From Rhynchonema sp. JSB1_4 (lineage: Eukaryota > Nematoda > Chromadorea > Monhysterida > Xyalidae), in contig JASAMV010006591.1 in NCBI GenBank assembly GCA_030248065.1, forward strand, positions 1-64,000: 64,000 nt of DNA, given 5' to 3'. A program made the position numbers and the translations under genes. A model generated the notes under the pieces. It was not told the DNA's origin and made no database searches. It was given only the letters and a program-made list of their open reading frames with translations. Shown in pieces: positions 1 through 15,463 of this stretch; the first letter of the stretch is position 1, and each line of letters starts with the position of its first letter.

Positions 1-194
1 TGAACTTGCAGCTCTCGATGGTTCCTTGATGGCACTGGGCTCAGGTTTTTCAGTCTGCAAACCAAGATTAGCTTAAGAAAAAACTGTCAAATGACAAGTC
101 ATCAATAATCAAGAATCGATTATGGGTCATGATGATAAACGACACAATAGTGCAACCGAACGGATTAATGGTAATACACAAAAAGTACAAATAT

Positions 195-598
195 ATTGTT
201 CTGCCAGGACACTAAAGTGGGAAAGGGCTCATTTTCGGGAGGGTATATCGTTCTCTGCCAGCACACTGAAGTGGGAAAGGGTTGATTTTCGGGAGGGTAT
301 ATTGTTCTGCCAGGACACTAAAGTGGGGGAGGGTTGATTTTCGGGAGGGTATATCGTTCTGCCAGCACACTAAAGTGGGAAAGGGTTGATTTTCGGGAGG
401 GTATATTGTTCTGCCAGGACACTAAAGTGGGAGAGGGTTGATTTTCGGGAGAGCGTATCGTTCTGCCAGGACACTAAAGTGGGAAAGGGGTGACTTTCGG
501 GAGGGTATATCGTTCTGCCACGACACTAAAGTGGGAAAGGGTTGATTTTCGGGAGGGTATATCGTTCTGCCAGGACACTAAAGTGGGAGAGGGTAAAT
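195..598. repeat. 52-bp tandem repeat, about 8 copies
   Basis: The words GGGAGGGTATAT, GTTCTGCCAG, ACACTAAAGTGGGA and GGTTGATTTTCGGG recur in the same order about every 52 bases. Copies differ by a few substitutions and small indels. Short open frames exist through the array but they simply repeat with the unit and show no start or splice context. I read it as a minisatellite, not a gene. Confidence 0.93.
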
Positions 599-917
599 TG
601 GGTAGGTTCAGTAGGGATTTTCAGGCTTTCAGGTCCGACCACTGGCGTAAGCCGTACACGACGTAGGCCATCCTGGCAATTGTCAAGTGGGCGATCGGGA
701 CGAGACGAACGGGGTGTGACGGACCCACGCTCGTGATCGGGGCAAAGCACATTCATGCAGACCCCAACACTTGCATGGGTGCGCACACCGTCTCATCCTA
801 ATTTATTGAACTGAATAAATGAATCGACAAATAAGAATGTATCCCCACTTCCCGAACCGCAGAAAGGTGCGGTTTACTGTTATTTCACACGTTATTTCTG
901 TTGCACATGCACTTCAC
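599..917. other. No gene seen between two tandem arrays
   Basis: About 320 bases of unique sequence of mixed composition. I see no convincing exon, RNA gene or mobile element end. Confidence 0.5.
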
Positions 918-1172
918 ACTTTTTTGGGTAGCTAGACACTTCTTGACGCGTCAAGAACTGTATGCTACGCCCGGGCGTAACGACCACTTCTTGACTACGC
1001 GGACAAGAAAGACAGAAATAATAATACACAGTCAAGAAGTGTGCTTTACGCCTGGGCGTAAAGACCACTTCTTGACTACGCGGACAAGAAAGACAAGAAA
1101 GACAGAAATTATGTTTTAGCGTCAAGAAGTGTGCGTTACGGCTGGGCGTAAAGACCATTTCTTGACTATGAG
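918..1172. repeat. Tandem array of about three hairpin-forming units
   Basis: Each unit contains GTCAAGAAGTG, then TTACGCC, a short loop, GGCGTAA and CACTTCTTGAC, so each can fold on itself with arms of about 22 bases. Units are separated by an AAGAAAGACAG spacer and repeat roughly every 85-95 bases. The first unit carries the palindrome TACGCCCGGGCGTA. Confidence 0.85.
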
Positions 1173-2030
1173 AGATAACAGTTCTAATCTAAACACTTAG
1201 CTCTTCTTAATGAATCACTTTTAGCGCTTGTGTGTGAGAGATACTAGTGTTTTTTGTGTGCACCAACAAATCCATGGCAGTTTATGTGAATGGAAATTGG
1301 CCGAAACTTATACAACAATGAACACTCCTGAAATTCTCCCTAGTTTTATGTAGCGAGCAACCTTTCACTGTGTGGAAGATTTGAACATTTAATGAGGTTA
1401 TACGTACATGTGCAGGGCGTTGGCTTGAGAGCTAAATATTGAACAATTACACGACAATGCTTTGTATTGAGACGTCCTGTAATGTTCACCTACCCTAAAA
1501 CAAAGATTTTGTGATCAGGCTTAGACTAAGGCTTCCGACCAACCGGCCTACTGTGAGACTAAAAGCAAGCCCGACCCCTAAACACCACCCGCCCATCGCG
1601 AGCATTCTTTAGACTCAGCTTGATGGAGTTTGAATTTTGTATAAACCAGCCCCCAACTCTGGACATCTTGCTCATTGTAATTATTGCAGCTTCCGAAACT
1701 TATGTTGTGAAACCACAGGGGCACTTCATGACAGAACATCAACGGAATCATTGTCAGTCATGCACAATGTAACACACGCGTCAGTACTTGAGAGGGTGCG
1801 TGATCGAATTTGTAAAATAGAAACGCCCACTAAACACTAAACCTCAGAGAACTTTTGTAAAACGTTTTTGTGGAATTTTGAATACTATTTTTAAGACACA
1901 ATGTGAAGTTGTTCAGGACGATTGGGTTTCTAATTATGACTTTTGTCACCTGCTGTCAGTCAAAATTTTGATGTTCCTATATTTATATCGCCTTGAGTAC
2001 TTAATCCAATGCAAAACCCAACATTACTTT
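1173..2030. other. Intergenic, no gene recognised
   Basis: AT-rich unique sequence with short chance ORFs only. No splice-bounded coding exon and no RNA gene could be recognised. Confidence 0.5.
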
Positions 2031-2560
2031 CACACTTATTCTACTTTCTTCCCTCCCCCCCACCAAGACGTCCTCACCACGCCCCCACTCTTTCTCTTCT
2101 TCCGCAAGCAAGAAATACGCCCGGGCGAAAGACCACTTCTACATGCACAAGAAACAAGACAGAAGAAGAAAGAATCCGAAGCACCCAAAGCACCGCAACA
2201 GGAAACACTTCCCACCTTTCTACACCGAGGATCAACAATACACAAAATAACCAGAAGAAACAACCACCCACAGGAAGTTCTTCCCCGCCCCGAGCGGCCA
2301 CCCGCTCTCCCCCCCCCTCTCCCCACACCGGGCCTACTCCCACACAAACCCCAGTGGACAACAAGCCCCCCCCCCCTACCCTTTACCCCCTATCTTCCAC
2401 AACTATACCCCCCCCCCCCCACCCCTCCCCTCCACCCCCCACCCTCCCCCCATCCCCCCTTCCCCCCCCCCACACCCCTCCACCGCCCCACCACCCCCAC
2501 CCCCAAACCCCCAACCCCCCCCCCAAACCCAACCCACACCCAGAGGCAATCGGACGATGA
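2031..2560. repeat. C-rich low-complexity block with a corrupted hairpin-array copy
   Basis: The first part contains an eroded copy of the 0.9-1.2 kb hairpin unit (ATACGCCCGGGCG, AGACCACTTCT, AAGACAGAAG at about 2116-2170). It then becomes almost pure C with A and T interruptions from about 2290 to 2540. ORFs here, such as the Pro-rich frame 1878-2603, follow from the composition. The abrupt loss of G on this strand looks like low-quality consensus as much as real DNA. Confidence 0.75.
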
Positions 2561-5089
2561 TGATAATTCCTTCGATCAACTGCATCAGACCACGATCAGT
2601 TGAACAAAAAGCTTATTCCGTTCAATTAGCCAACATTTGAATTCTGCCGATGCATCGCTTTATGTAACATCTGCCTTTCCCATGTAACAATACAAACACA
2701 CAACAATCGCGATTTCAAATTGTACTCGCAGTCATTGTGCACATGCGGACATTGATGGGTATTGCGTGATTGGGTTAATAATATGTATGGCAATGGATTC
2801 GTTTCAGAGTTTTTCGGTACGCACTGTGTGAAAAAAACAGGCGAAATGACGAAATTAAAGTTTTGGGACATGTATGAGAGGACCCATGAACTTTGTTGGT
2901 TATCGCAGCTTGATTTTCACATCCCACACATCGAAAACACGTTTCACTTCACTTCGTGTGCACTGCCAATCATTATGCGTATGTGCATGACATAAACAGA
3001 TGCTGAGGGTCATATTATACAACGCACAACGTGAATTATAATTTGGAGATGCAATGTTCCGCGGCAGGGTGGATGCCTGCGTCATGCGAAGAAATTTCAA
3101 AAAACTCCCTACTGTTTGCAAGCTGATTTTTATCCAAGAAACCTTGCCTACCTCCACCCCCTTTGCAGAATCCTGCATCCGCACTTGTGCCACAAACTTG
3201 ACCAACACGAATATTACACGTTCCGTGTTTGGCCTCGGTTCGGTCATATGCGTGCGCCTGTGCGTGCGTTGAAGTACGTACACTGCACTGCACGCTAATA
3301 GCACTTTCGCACATCTGACATGACATCATGTTATTCGGCAGGTTAAAGTATACAGACATTCTAAATGTCACGAGTAAACTTGTCCGTGACCGTGACAATG
3401 GCTCAGGAACTGTGTGGTTACACTTTTCGTGACATTTTACAGGGTGTTGCGGCTGCTGAGTCCGCATGCGGAGGAGCAAAAAAACATCACGCACGTCATG
3501 CGCATGCGGCCGCAGTTTGGCTACGCGCAGTGTCATGAATATCATTTTCAATGTGTGCATAAACACCGGGTGCACCTTGGATTGGTCTGACAGAAAGTTG
3601 CACCAATGTGCAAACAGAATTGTCTCCAACTGCCCTTTGTGGCGTTTGCTTCATCGTCATTAATGTTCGTTTCAAATTAAACCTCAAAAAAACTGGCCAC
3701 GGAATGTGTGAATACATACTGGTAAATACAGTCTTTTCTGTTGACTGTATGAATAACATGCGCCACTCAATCAGAACTCAATTTTACAACCTTTGGGCCG
3801 TGCACAGTCAGGAAAGGAAAGTCAGGTCCATCACACAGAACTGCGTTTTCTGTCCCGTTTGTACGCCCACGTCTGTAGTAATTTTGTCATGTGAATTTGT
3901 GTTTGTGTACCTAGGTATACTTCGAACTTTTTGCAAGACTGGTTTGCTCGTTTCGCACCCCACGGCTCAATGTCTTTTTTACACGTTTATTATATTAGTT
4001 TTTTACACCAAACGATGATCTGCGTTTGCGTTAATCTGATGCAAAACATTCTTTCACTACAGACGAAACAAAGTGGCCAATTTTTTTATCGCTGCGGAGT
4101 TCGTATTTTTGTAATATTTTGAAAACTGTACGTATGTTGTTCACTGCGAATGAAAAAAAACACCGGGCGTTTTTGAATCGGGCGTGCTGTGCTGATAAGT
4201 AATGTTTACCGCGATCATCATTTTTCGGTGCATGATAAGTCATGAGTTTTGCTCTTGAGCCGTGGCAGTCATTCAAGAATCAGTTTGAACGCAGCCAGAT
4301 GGGCTAGACTTACGCTTAGGCCCAGGCCTTGTCTTGTCCCCAAATATAAAATCATCAGGGGGCTGTAAAAACTCGCAAGACTGTCGTTCATTTCCTTCAG
4401 CTGAACATTTTTTGATTTCTTTTGGAAAAGGCTTCCAATTTCCAAACTCAAAATTGTATCGTGCTGCATAGCATAGTTCTTTTCACAACGCGCACCTTTC
4501 ATTTGATTTCTAAAAAACGCTATTTGCATAAAATATAGGACTGTGCATACTGCATACTGAAAAGGTTGTGCAGCGCCAAAGTTGACTTCTTTTCCCTTTC
4601 TGTGCTGATCTCGACACAGAGATCAATCGATATTCTATAATGCCACGTCACTGTATTTTAGTTGCGAACTTTTTATCAATATACCAAACATTTTATGTTT
4701 TTATATATGTTATATTACACATAAGTTGTTCAAATTGTACATATCAATAGTGGTGATCAGATCAGGGATGGCAAGAAGACACACTGGTCGGTAATCAATT
4801 GTTAAGATACATTCATGCGTGAAACATCATCGCCTGTATTGTACAACGCACAATCAGCGGCCAACTGGCTGTCGTACACGGGCGTGTAATCAGCATGAAA
4901 CCACTCCGATCCGGGCCCCAAGTTTGACTATACACAGTACAAATACGACCCCATATATCTTCAGCGCCGGATAAAATTTGATCCGAATAAATTGGAGCAA
5001 AACAACTTTCACTGTCGGTTTCAGTTGTTGTGATTTACTTGTGTATGCGTGCATAATGTGAGTGTTGGTCTGTGCACGTGAAACAAATC
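2561..5089. other. Intergenic upstream of the four-span membrane gene
   Basis: About 2.5 kb without a supportable gene. The longest open frame (3036-3629, minus strand, 197 codons) has no domain and composition like its surroundings. One copy of the recurrent 10-mer TGAAACATCA lies at 4820-4829, about 260 bases before the first coding exon of the next gene. Confidence 0.5.
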
Positions 5090-7464
5090 ATGGTCGACTA
5101 TTATGAGGAATCAATTGGAGTGAAAATTGGTAGGTCAATTTGCTTAAAAATCGATCAGCGTCATTTTTTTAAATTTATTGAGACATTGGGTTGGGGGAGT
5201 ACACTGCTACTGCTCGAAGACGGTCGGCGGATATTCATAAAATGACGACCACCATCAAGTGTTAACATTACAACGTAAAGTGATTCCAGGCGACGACAGT
5301 GACGAGGGTACAGACGAATACGGCGGATTCGATGACGAAAATCTGAATGAAATTCCACTTTACGAAAATTCGGCTTTCGTTAAATCGCCACACGGAAAGG
5401 CGTACGCCGTCATCAGACATGCCGACTTCAGGTACATCGGACACAGTGGGCTGTTTTGATTCGATGTTCTTCGTGTCACATACCTCTCACAGTTAACATA
5501 TCAGAAATGTACTGTCTGTCAGCTGTGAAACATCAGCCATCTAGCAAGCACAGATTTGCGTCACATGTTGCAATCGTTATGCCGATCCGATTTTATCACG
5601 TGATTGATTAGCCAATAGGTATTGGTAACCTCTTCGATTTACACAAGTATACATCAAAGTCTACGAAGACGGCAAGTCGTTTGGCTTTACCAACCGCCTG
5701 CGAATCCGAATAAAATACAAATTTTAAAGTTTGAGCAAAGGTAAGTTAAAAGCCATTCAATTAATCTGCAGGCCGAGCGAGTTGATGCAACTACTGGCTC
5801 ACATCTGCAAGGCCGAAATCCTGTCATCCGTCTTCTTCATTGTGCACGGCTCGGTGTGCCCCGGTTACAGTGTTGAGTCGCAATACGAGACCGTGTGTCA
5901 TATGAATGTCGTCGCTGGAATGGTTGGCATCATGACTGGTGGATTCGGATTGGGCGCTGTCTGCAAGTGTGTTGATGGAGATGGGGGTCGTAGGTAGTTT
6001 TGTGGGGGGTTTGGTTGGAATTCCTTGGAGTACTGGTGTAAAGTTCGAGCCTGAGTTTTGCGTTGGTCTCTTGACCAACGCATTGGCGTGGTTGAACAAG
6101 ATTCAGCTTGAAAATTTTCTGAATCTATGCGTCCCCAAATCATGCAAAATTTTTGGTTCAAACACATTGGTCCACTCATATTACATGGCCCGATGGATAG
6201 CGCATCTGATCTTGGGTCACTATTCCTTTTATGTGGAGTTCCAAAAACTAATGATCGAACAGCAGCGGCCTGCGGGTTGGCATTTTTTGTGAATAGGCCT
6301 TGTTCAACCAACATCCAAGTTGTTGTTTTGTTGCAGCTGCAGGAAGTCCTTCAGGGTAATTAAACAGTTTTGCCTTTGCGGACATGGTCAAAGCGCTCTG
6401 ATATCCAAGCTTGATCCTGCATGCCACTCGTGCAACGGTCAGCTCACCATAACCCAATTAGACATGCAGCGCATAGACGGAATACAATGGCGCGCAAAAT
6501 TATTAGCCTTGTGAATTAAAAAAAACAGTGACACCGGGTATGTCGGTCAGCAGCATTGTATTTCGCAGACACAAGAAGGCGCGCGACAGCCGTGGCATGT
6601 CGATGATGTATCTGTTGTTCTGCATCATATCGGCGGTCGCGTTTCTGTTGGTTGTCGTCAACAGCGCGTTGTGGCTGGCAAAGATCAGTGAGACCGATGG
6701 ACGAAAGGACTGGGGCAAGATGGTCGGCGGACTCATGATACTCGCCGGCACGGCGTTGGGTTAGTCGTGGGGATTGGGAGGTCACTAAATGCCAAATGGC
6801 CGTTCACGGTTGTTGGGTCTGATCGATTCAGGTCTGGTTAGGTTGGGGCTGGGGCCCCTCACTAAACGCAGTTTTGGCCCCGGACCGAAGTGGCTCCCAG
6901 CAGGCTGGGTGTGAGATTACTTGCTGATTCAACATGTTCTTCCAACATTTCAGGTGTATGCTTTATCATCTCGAGCACATTCGTGTGTTATCAATGGAAC
7001 GCTAATCAGAAACAGATTCACATCGTCGGCACCGTGGCGGTGAGTTCAATTGGTTCACTTTTATCTTTTCATGGTTTTATCGCAAAACAGGCATCTGAAC
7101 AGCATAATGTAAAACATGAGTAATGTTCATCGCATATGGAAAAACAGCATTTGCAGCAATATGCATTCACCGTTTTTTCAATATTATTGTGAAACATCAG
7201 CCAAGTCTATACTGTGTCTATTGAGCACCGATGTTTCAGAGATCCAAGTACCGCGTGCGTCAGCGAGCAACCGTGCGTTATCGCAAGTCTAGTCCAGTAG
7301 CGTACCACAATCTTGGTGGATCATCAGACTCTGTCAATGGAGGTGGTCATGGAGCAACGGTACCCACCACGAATGACCCAGGGACAAGTTGTCAAGACTC
7401 CACCAGTACATCGTCAATGCAATATCACCATGTGTGCACGTCAAGATGTAGGCATATCAATTGA
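5090..7464 (+). CDS. Four-membrane-span protein, seven exons
   Basis: Spliced CDS of 328 codons. Exons: 5090-5129, 5290-5431, 5648-5740, 5772-5966, 6554-6759, 6954-7039, 7240-7464. All six junctions keep phase with GT-AG borders, including a 31-base intron 3. The N-terminal ~90 residues are hydrophilic and acidic (DDSDEGTDEYGGFDDEN). Four hydrophobic segments follow at about residues 104-121 (weak), 137-156, 174-198 and 213-238, with Cys residues in the first loop and a basic RRHKKAR stretch between segments 2 and 3. The C-terminal ~75 residues are basic at first, then Ser/Thr-rich. This suggests a membrane protein with both tails in the cytosol. It resembles tetraspan or MARVEL-type topology, but I recognise no family motif. 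Start choice: the ATG at 5090 is followed by a phase-matched donor. The borders of exons 1 and 3 are the least certain. Confidence 0.72.
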
Positions 7465-7913
7465 GTTTCCAATCGAAACCACTGGTTCCACTGTAAACCC
7501 GAAATTCAGTCTCACATCTGTGTGATGACATGACCGGAGCAGCCGGGGATTTTCGACCGTTCTCATTTTTTCATGCGGCATCCGCATATGCCGATCACTT
7601 TTGAAATTAATTTTCAGTGTCAAAAATCAGTTTGTGTACGTTGTGATATACGGGTTTCCCAATGAACTTGATTCATGTCAGATTTTTTAAATACTATAGA
7701 TTCTTGGCTTTTCTGTTCGATAGTTTTGCTGAAGGATACTGCTTTTGTGCGCATCAGGTTTCGAATATGTAGTTTAATTTTATTATATGCTGCTTTTACT
7801 GTGTACTCTAGCTCCCGCAATTTTTATTCGAGTGTGCTTCTCTCTGATTATTATCATACACCATGGCGCTTTTAGTTCAGCAAGCATTACAATTATAAAT
7901 TGTTGGCCAACTC

Positions 7914-7919
7914 AATAAA
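7914..7919 (+). terminator. Poly(A) signal candidate after the four-span gene
   Basis: An AATAAA hexamer about 450 bases after the stop codon at 7464. A near-perfect palindrome, TAAACCCGGGA-T-TCCCGGGTTTA, follows at 7959-7981. Confidence 0.45.
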
Positions 7920-7981
7920 ACAGTGTGAACATTGATTTTCCCTGTTCTTGTTCCCGGCTAAACCCGGGATTCCCGGGTTTA

Positions 7982-8735
7982 CAACACAATCGACGTGAAC
8001 AGCGATTCGACTTGGTGATTTCATAAGCAATCATAGGTGTCACCACGTGAATGAGTCACACAAGCGGGACCAAACCCGGCTGACGTGACATCACGTGAAC
8101 ATGAAAGCAGACCACTTTCGGTGCCCAAGTTATCGGTGACAGCTTCCGTGTTTTCAGGTGCTCATGAAACACCAGAGAAAAATGTTCCGGTATGCACAAG
8201 ATATAAGAAGCAAATTTCCCAAAGGGGACAGGACGGGGACAACAAAACAAACAATATTTCTGTTGGATTTGAACCCCGATGTCCCTCGCCTCGGGTGCCG
8301 CCGTACCACTGATATGAAAGCATGTTGGGAATGTAATGGAGGCCAATCGACTCAGGGTTGTTGCGGCTGGATAAAACTGACCAATGGATGTCATCTGTTA
8401 TGTTGATCAACGATGCCAAGGGGACTTCGACGATCGACACCCAGGGGGACATCGGGCCTCGGACGGAATGTTTCTGTTGCATCAAATCACGAACACGCAT
8501 ATTAGTACGAACCATACTTCGATGAGGTTTCACGACGGAACAAGGGAGAGTGAACAAAAGCTCAACTTTTTTCCTGTCACATCACACTGACTTGCATTCC
8601 TGTGTTCTTGATCATGTTCAGACGCGTTCAAGCGAGACCAGACGCAAAAAGGGAAAATCATTGCTGAACTTTGTAATTGTGAGCTCAGCTTCTTTCGATC
8701 GCCTCGTTCGAACTGTAACTCATCAAACGACGCCA
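7982..8735. other. Intergenic, no gene recognised
   Basis: No exon with coherent coding content was found. Short ORFs on both strands, including a Cys-rich one ending at 8406, lack splice context and similarity to known proteins. Confidence 0.45.
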
Positions 8736-8739
8736 AAAA

Positions 8740-8925
8740 GCGCGCCAAAAATTGCTCAAGACAACAACAAAACATGTGGTTGACCTAGCGTTATTTCCCC
8801 CGAGCCCACCATGAAAACGCGCGCCAAATCCGACCGCGTAGTAATCTCGTACCGAAGTAGGCGGAGTCGCAACCAGGCAACAACCAATCATCATGGCGAA
8901 AAGCATACTTTCAGCCAATCAGCTT
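8740..8925 (+). promoter_or_regulatory. Probable H3.3 promoter region (E2F-like and CCAAT boxes)
   Basis: Two GCGCGCCAAA-type E2F-like sites lie near 8740-8750 and 8816-8826. Two CCAAT boxes follow at 8884-8888 and 8915-8919. Such combinations are common upstream of animal histone and cell-cycle genes. The distance to the H3.3 ATG (about 0.9 kb) implies a long leader, possibly with an intron ending at the TTTTCAG near 9752. Assignment is inference from motif content and position. Confidence 0.5.
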
Positions 8926-9486
8926 GTAGCAATTTCCTCAGTTCGGTCCTATCGGACCAAGTGGTCACCAACGGCGATTTTGGTCGCGATTTCGGCCGAT
9001 ACCGAACGGATTGCAATAAATTTCATAATATCGTGTGCCCCAGACGTTTGTCTAGCGATTAGAACCATAAACCGTCAATTTTCCCCCGCAGATCGTAAAA
9101 TTTTCGTTCCTTCAGATCGCGAGTTTGCAAGCGTCGTTTTTGTGCTCATTCGGAGTTGCTCTGTGTTTCGCATGTTGAACATAGGCCGTTCTGTGTTATC
9201 GATTTTTCGCTTTTGCCTACATCATGTTGTTGTGAGGCAGTCGCCATTTTTGTGTGTTTGTCTTGTCGAAACCGCCCTTTTGCACGTTGTCCATAGCATT
9301 TGGAATGGATTTCGATCCATTTTTGTCAGATTTCGCGTCGCTTTTCCAGATTTGTTCATTTCTCGAGTTCGTTTCGCTGTTGTTTGTCGGCAATTGCCAT
9401 TCAGAAGCATCTCACTCGATAATTTCCTTAGTTTAATTATTTTTGTCCCTTTTGAAACGATTTTATAACATGACATTAAGCCCTGA

Positions 9487-12354
<2,868 letters not shown>

Positions 12355-12423
12355 ACATCGGTTTAATGATCTGTGTTTATCTCAGCCATTTTATTTGTGG
12401 CACTCGCTCGCTCGCTCTGTTGT

Positions 12424-12429
12424 AATAAA
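12424..12429 (+). terminator. Poly(A) signal of H3.3
   Basis: AATAAA lies 70 bases after the H3.3 stop codon. This supports a polyadenylated transcript, as expected for the H3.3 variant. Confidence 0.75.
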
Positions 12430-13537
12430 TCGTGTTTTTGTTTGTTTTTCTCTGTTTTTCGTGTAATTCCTAAGGTTATCTTTTTTAATATTGTTGTTAT
12501 TGTATTTCTATTCGTCTGTGCAAGCACAGTGCATCGTGTCGTCGTAAGGTTATTGGTATGTTTTTTTGGTTGGGTAAATCACATAATTATTTCAATTTTA
12601 TGATTATTGCTCTTGGTTGAGTCAACGGAAAAGTCCAAAATCAGATGTAAATATGTTTTCGTACTGTCCGTTTTTCAGTTCGTGTGTTGTGTGTTTTTTT
12701 TGCGTGTTGTAATTCTAATTAGACCATCCGCAGTTGCTGTTACACCATTCTTACGCAATAGCGCCCATTTCGAGTTTTTGTTGTAGCAAACTGCTCTTTA
12801 TTCACCGTTATAATAGCTAATTATCCGGTAATTTTTATTGTGACGACTTTTTATGTAAACTGACTCTGATTCACGTCATCTTAATGCTAAAAACATAAAA
12901 TCAAGCCGAGTTTTTCTCTCGAACGGAAACACCCATGTTTCATTGTGTTGTACGTTTCTGGCTTGTACCCGGATGGCAGTAAACTCTTTCGTGCTATGTT
13001 GGTCATATAGCTAGTCTCTTGGTCAGATTTGATCCGAAATCATACAATTACGGTTTTTCACACAAACAGGAACCAAAGTGCACTCTTGGCAGCATAAAAA
13101 TCCGAAAAGAGCACACATCCCTGAAAGTGCGCATTGAAGCAAATTTGCATTTTCTTGCATGAAGCACACAACACACACAAACTTAAACGATTTGCCGGTT
13201 CCCGTCTGAGACCGGTAGCCGTTTCCGGACTCACAACAATGGACCCTGTCACAGCAGGTGCCTGGGTATGTGCCAATTGCGATTTCTTCCAGGGCACACT
13301 TGGTGTCATGCTTTCGTCCCTAAAAATTGTCAGGCGTGTGTAGCTCATACGATAGCTACATGCCTGCAGCCTGACTGATCATAAGAACCGTCGAAAGAAA
13401 ATCTTCGCACTCAGATTACTTGTGTCGCTAGTTACAGCTGTTTTGCACGTCAGCAAACAACGATTTGGTGGTTCGCCCAATTCTGCTTGATATTGATAGC
13501 TCACTCGGGCACCTTGATAGGATAAAACCGAAAGTTT
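12430..13537. other. Intergenic between H3.3 and the calmodulin-like gene
   Basis: AT-rich with T-runs at first, then mixed. No exon or repeat could be supported. Confidence 0.5.
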
Positions 13538-15463
13538 ATGATGTCTGCGAAGGCCAAAGATCACGATATGATGACGACAATCGAGATTCCGGACGAACAG
13601 CGGACAGGTAATGGGCACACACGTGCCACGGTCTTCTTTTGACAGAGTTTCCAGTCACTTTGGCAGGTATATACCTACTTCCTGATCCGCACTCACCATC
13701 CAGTTCTTCACTCTTGAACGGTTCTCACGAAATGGAGACATTTCTCACTATAAGACATGGATCCCACCCACGAACAGAGCCAGAACCGCGTGGTGAATAC
13801 GGGTTACATGCCCAAACACACAATTGCAGCTTACAAAGAAGCGTTCAAGGTGTATGACACGGAGGGTGAAGGGATGATCGAGACCCGTTTCGTTGGCACC
13901 ATTATGCGATCATTGGGCGAGAATCCGAACGAAGCCGAATTGCACACGATTATGAATGAGTTTGATGCCGCAGGTGTTTCCCATTTTGATTGTCTGTCGT
14001 TAAATTGTTTTCTGTTCTTTTTGTCGACTCAATCATCACACACACACAAAGCAGTGGCAATTGCATAACGGTGCGGTGTCACAAAGTGGGCACGATTTTC
14101 TCTTTCTTTCGATTGCTCAACGTTTTGAAAGAGAAAATGGCGCAATTTTCTGCCAGGGTTCGCACTTGCTTGCGCAACGTCTCATACATAAGTGGAGTGG
14201 AGATGGAGAGTGTGGAAAGAGAGCCTTGTGGTCCCCCCAAAGCTTCACAGCAAGCGGTCTTCAAAAAGCTCTGTCCGCTCCCCGTGTTTAACGGAGTGTT
14301 CCAGAGAAATATAGACAAACTCCTTGTGGTCTTGCAGGCAAGTCTGAAATCACATTCGACGATTTTTTGCATCTGATGGTCACAAGACTCGCCAATGTCG
14401 ATCATGAAGAAGATATCAGAGCTGCGTACAGAGTGAGTTGTTGGTTAAATGGCAGAATATTTGGTGGTGTGTGAGGGATGCAGTTTGAGTGCAAAAAAGG
14501 TGTCAAACACGATTTTTCTGCGCTGTGAAAATGCTACTGCCAACTTGTGCACTTGAACAATAAAAAATACGGTCGACCCTCTTTATAGTGACACAGTTGT
14601 CATAGGTCTCAGTTTTCACTTGTTGTGCAGTAACTCTCTTTGTACAGTGGAAATTTCGAGTCGTGATCGTGACAGACTCTGTGTGGTACCTTAACTGATG
14701 AAACCTCTTTCTCCATACCGACGAAAATCTGCGACACGAAAGACGCAGGTCAAGCATTAAAAACGACCAAGCAGAAATGAATAGGAAAATGGATCTCACT
14801 CCAGCTCAAATACTAGGCCTTTTGTCTGTTGTTTTCGCTGTTTTACGACTGAAACTGTGCTATGCACATAATGGTCCAAGAAGAACGCACAGTTCCAAAG
14901 TCAAGAACTGTCTCCTCGCATGAAAAACATGCTACGTGCGAACAGCTTGTGAATTCCTCACAGTGACAAAAGTGGCCGCCGGATTCCATTCATATCCACC
15001 ACAAAGAAGGTATAGACTGTAATAACCTGTCAGGTTTTCGACATCGACAACCTTGGCTACATCCCCAAGACCGACCTGCGCACAGTCATGACCACACACT
15101 GCAGTCGACTGACACCACAGGAAATCGATGAAATGTTGGACGAAGGGGATTTGAATCTGAGCGGACAAATTGAATATGACGGTGGGTTACGATAGGGGCA
15201 CGGTAACTGCGATCACCGAACGGGGTGAACGGGGGTCCACGCTGAGCGCATTGCCTTGAAGTTTTAATTGAAAATTTTTTGTCATGTTTTCGCGTCCGCG
15301 AAAAGTTCATGCCCCACAAACATACCAGTACCGAATAAGTATACGTGCCTATTCCGTGCATACTTGCAATCATTACCGGTGTGTGATCAGACTATGCAAA
15401 CTTTCATGGCTTTATGTATACGTTGCAGAATTTCGCGAGATGGTCCTCGGGGCGTTTTCGTGA
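13538..15463 (+). CDS. Calmodulin-like protein with four EF-hands, first gene
   Basis: Five exons (13538-13607, 13755-13973, 14338-14432, 15034-15181, 15429-15463) join in phase to 188 codons. A 45-residue N-terminal extension precedes a calmodulin core. EF-hand loops begin at about residues 58, 94, 131 and 167. Only the fourth loop (DLNLSGQIEYDE) has canonical calcium ligands at 1, 3, 5 and 12. Loop 1 ends in Phe, loop 2 has Ala at 3 and Lys at 5, and loop 3 has Leu at 5, so they may bind poorly. The linker between lobes (LANVDHEEDIR) is calmodulin-like. The likely role is a cytosolic calcium sensor with reduced stoichiometry. The first exon is less certain because the acceptor before 13755 ends TATAAG; the start could instead be the ATG at 13757. 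A paralog sits at the right end of the window. Confidence 0.88.

Noticed and set aside
918..1172. CRISPR array with palindromic repeats
   Set aside because: Only three units with nearly identical spacers and no cas genes. It is better read as a tandem array of hairpins.
1878..2603. 241-codon Pro-rich ORF
   Set aside because: It is a by-product of the C-rich low-complexity block; two frames on the same strand give equally proline-rich products.
3036..3629. 197-codon ORF on the minus strand
   Set aside because: No recognisable domain, no splice context, and amino acid composition like translated intergenic DNA. It overlaps shorter frames of equal quality on the other strand.
8302..8406. Cys-rich short peptide (CWECNGGQ ... 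CCGW)
   Set aside because: No signal peptide, no upstream exon in phase and no paralog; probably chance.
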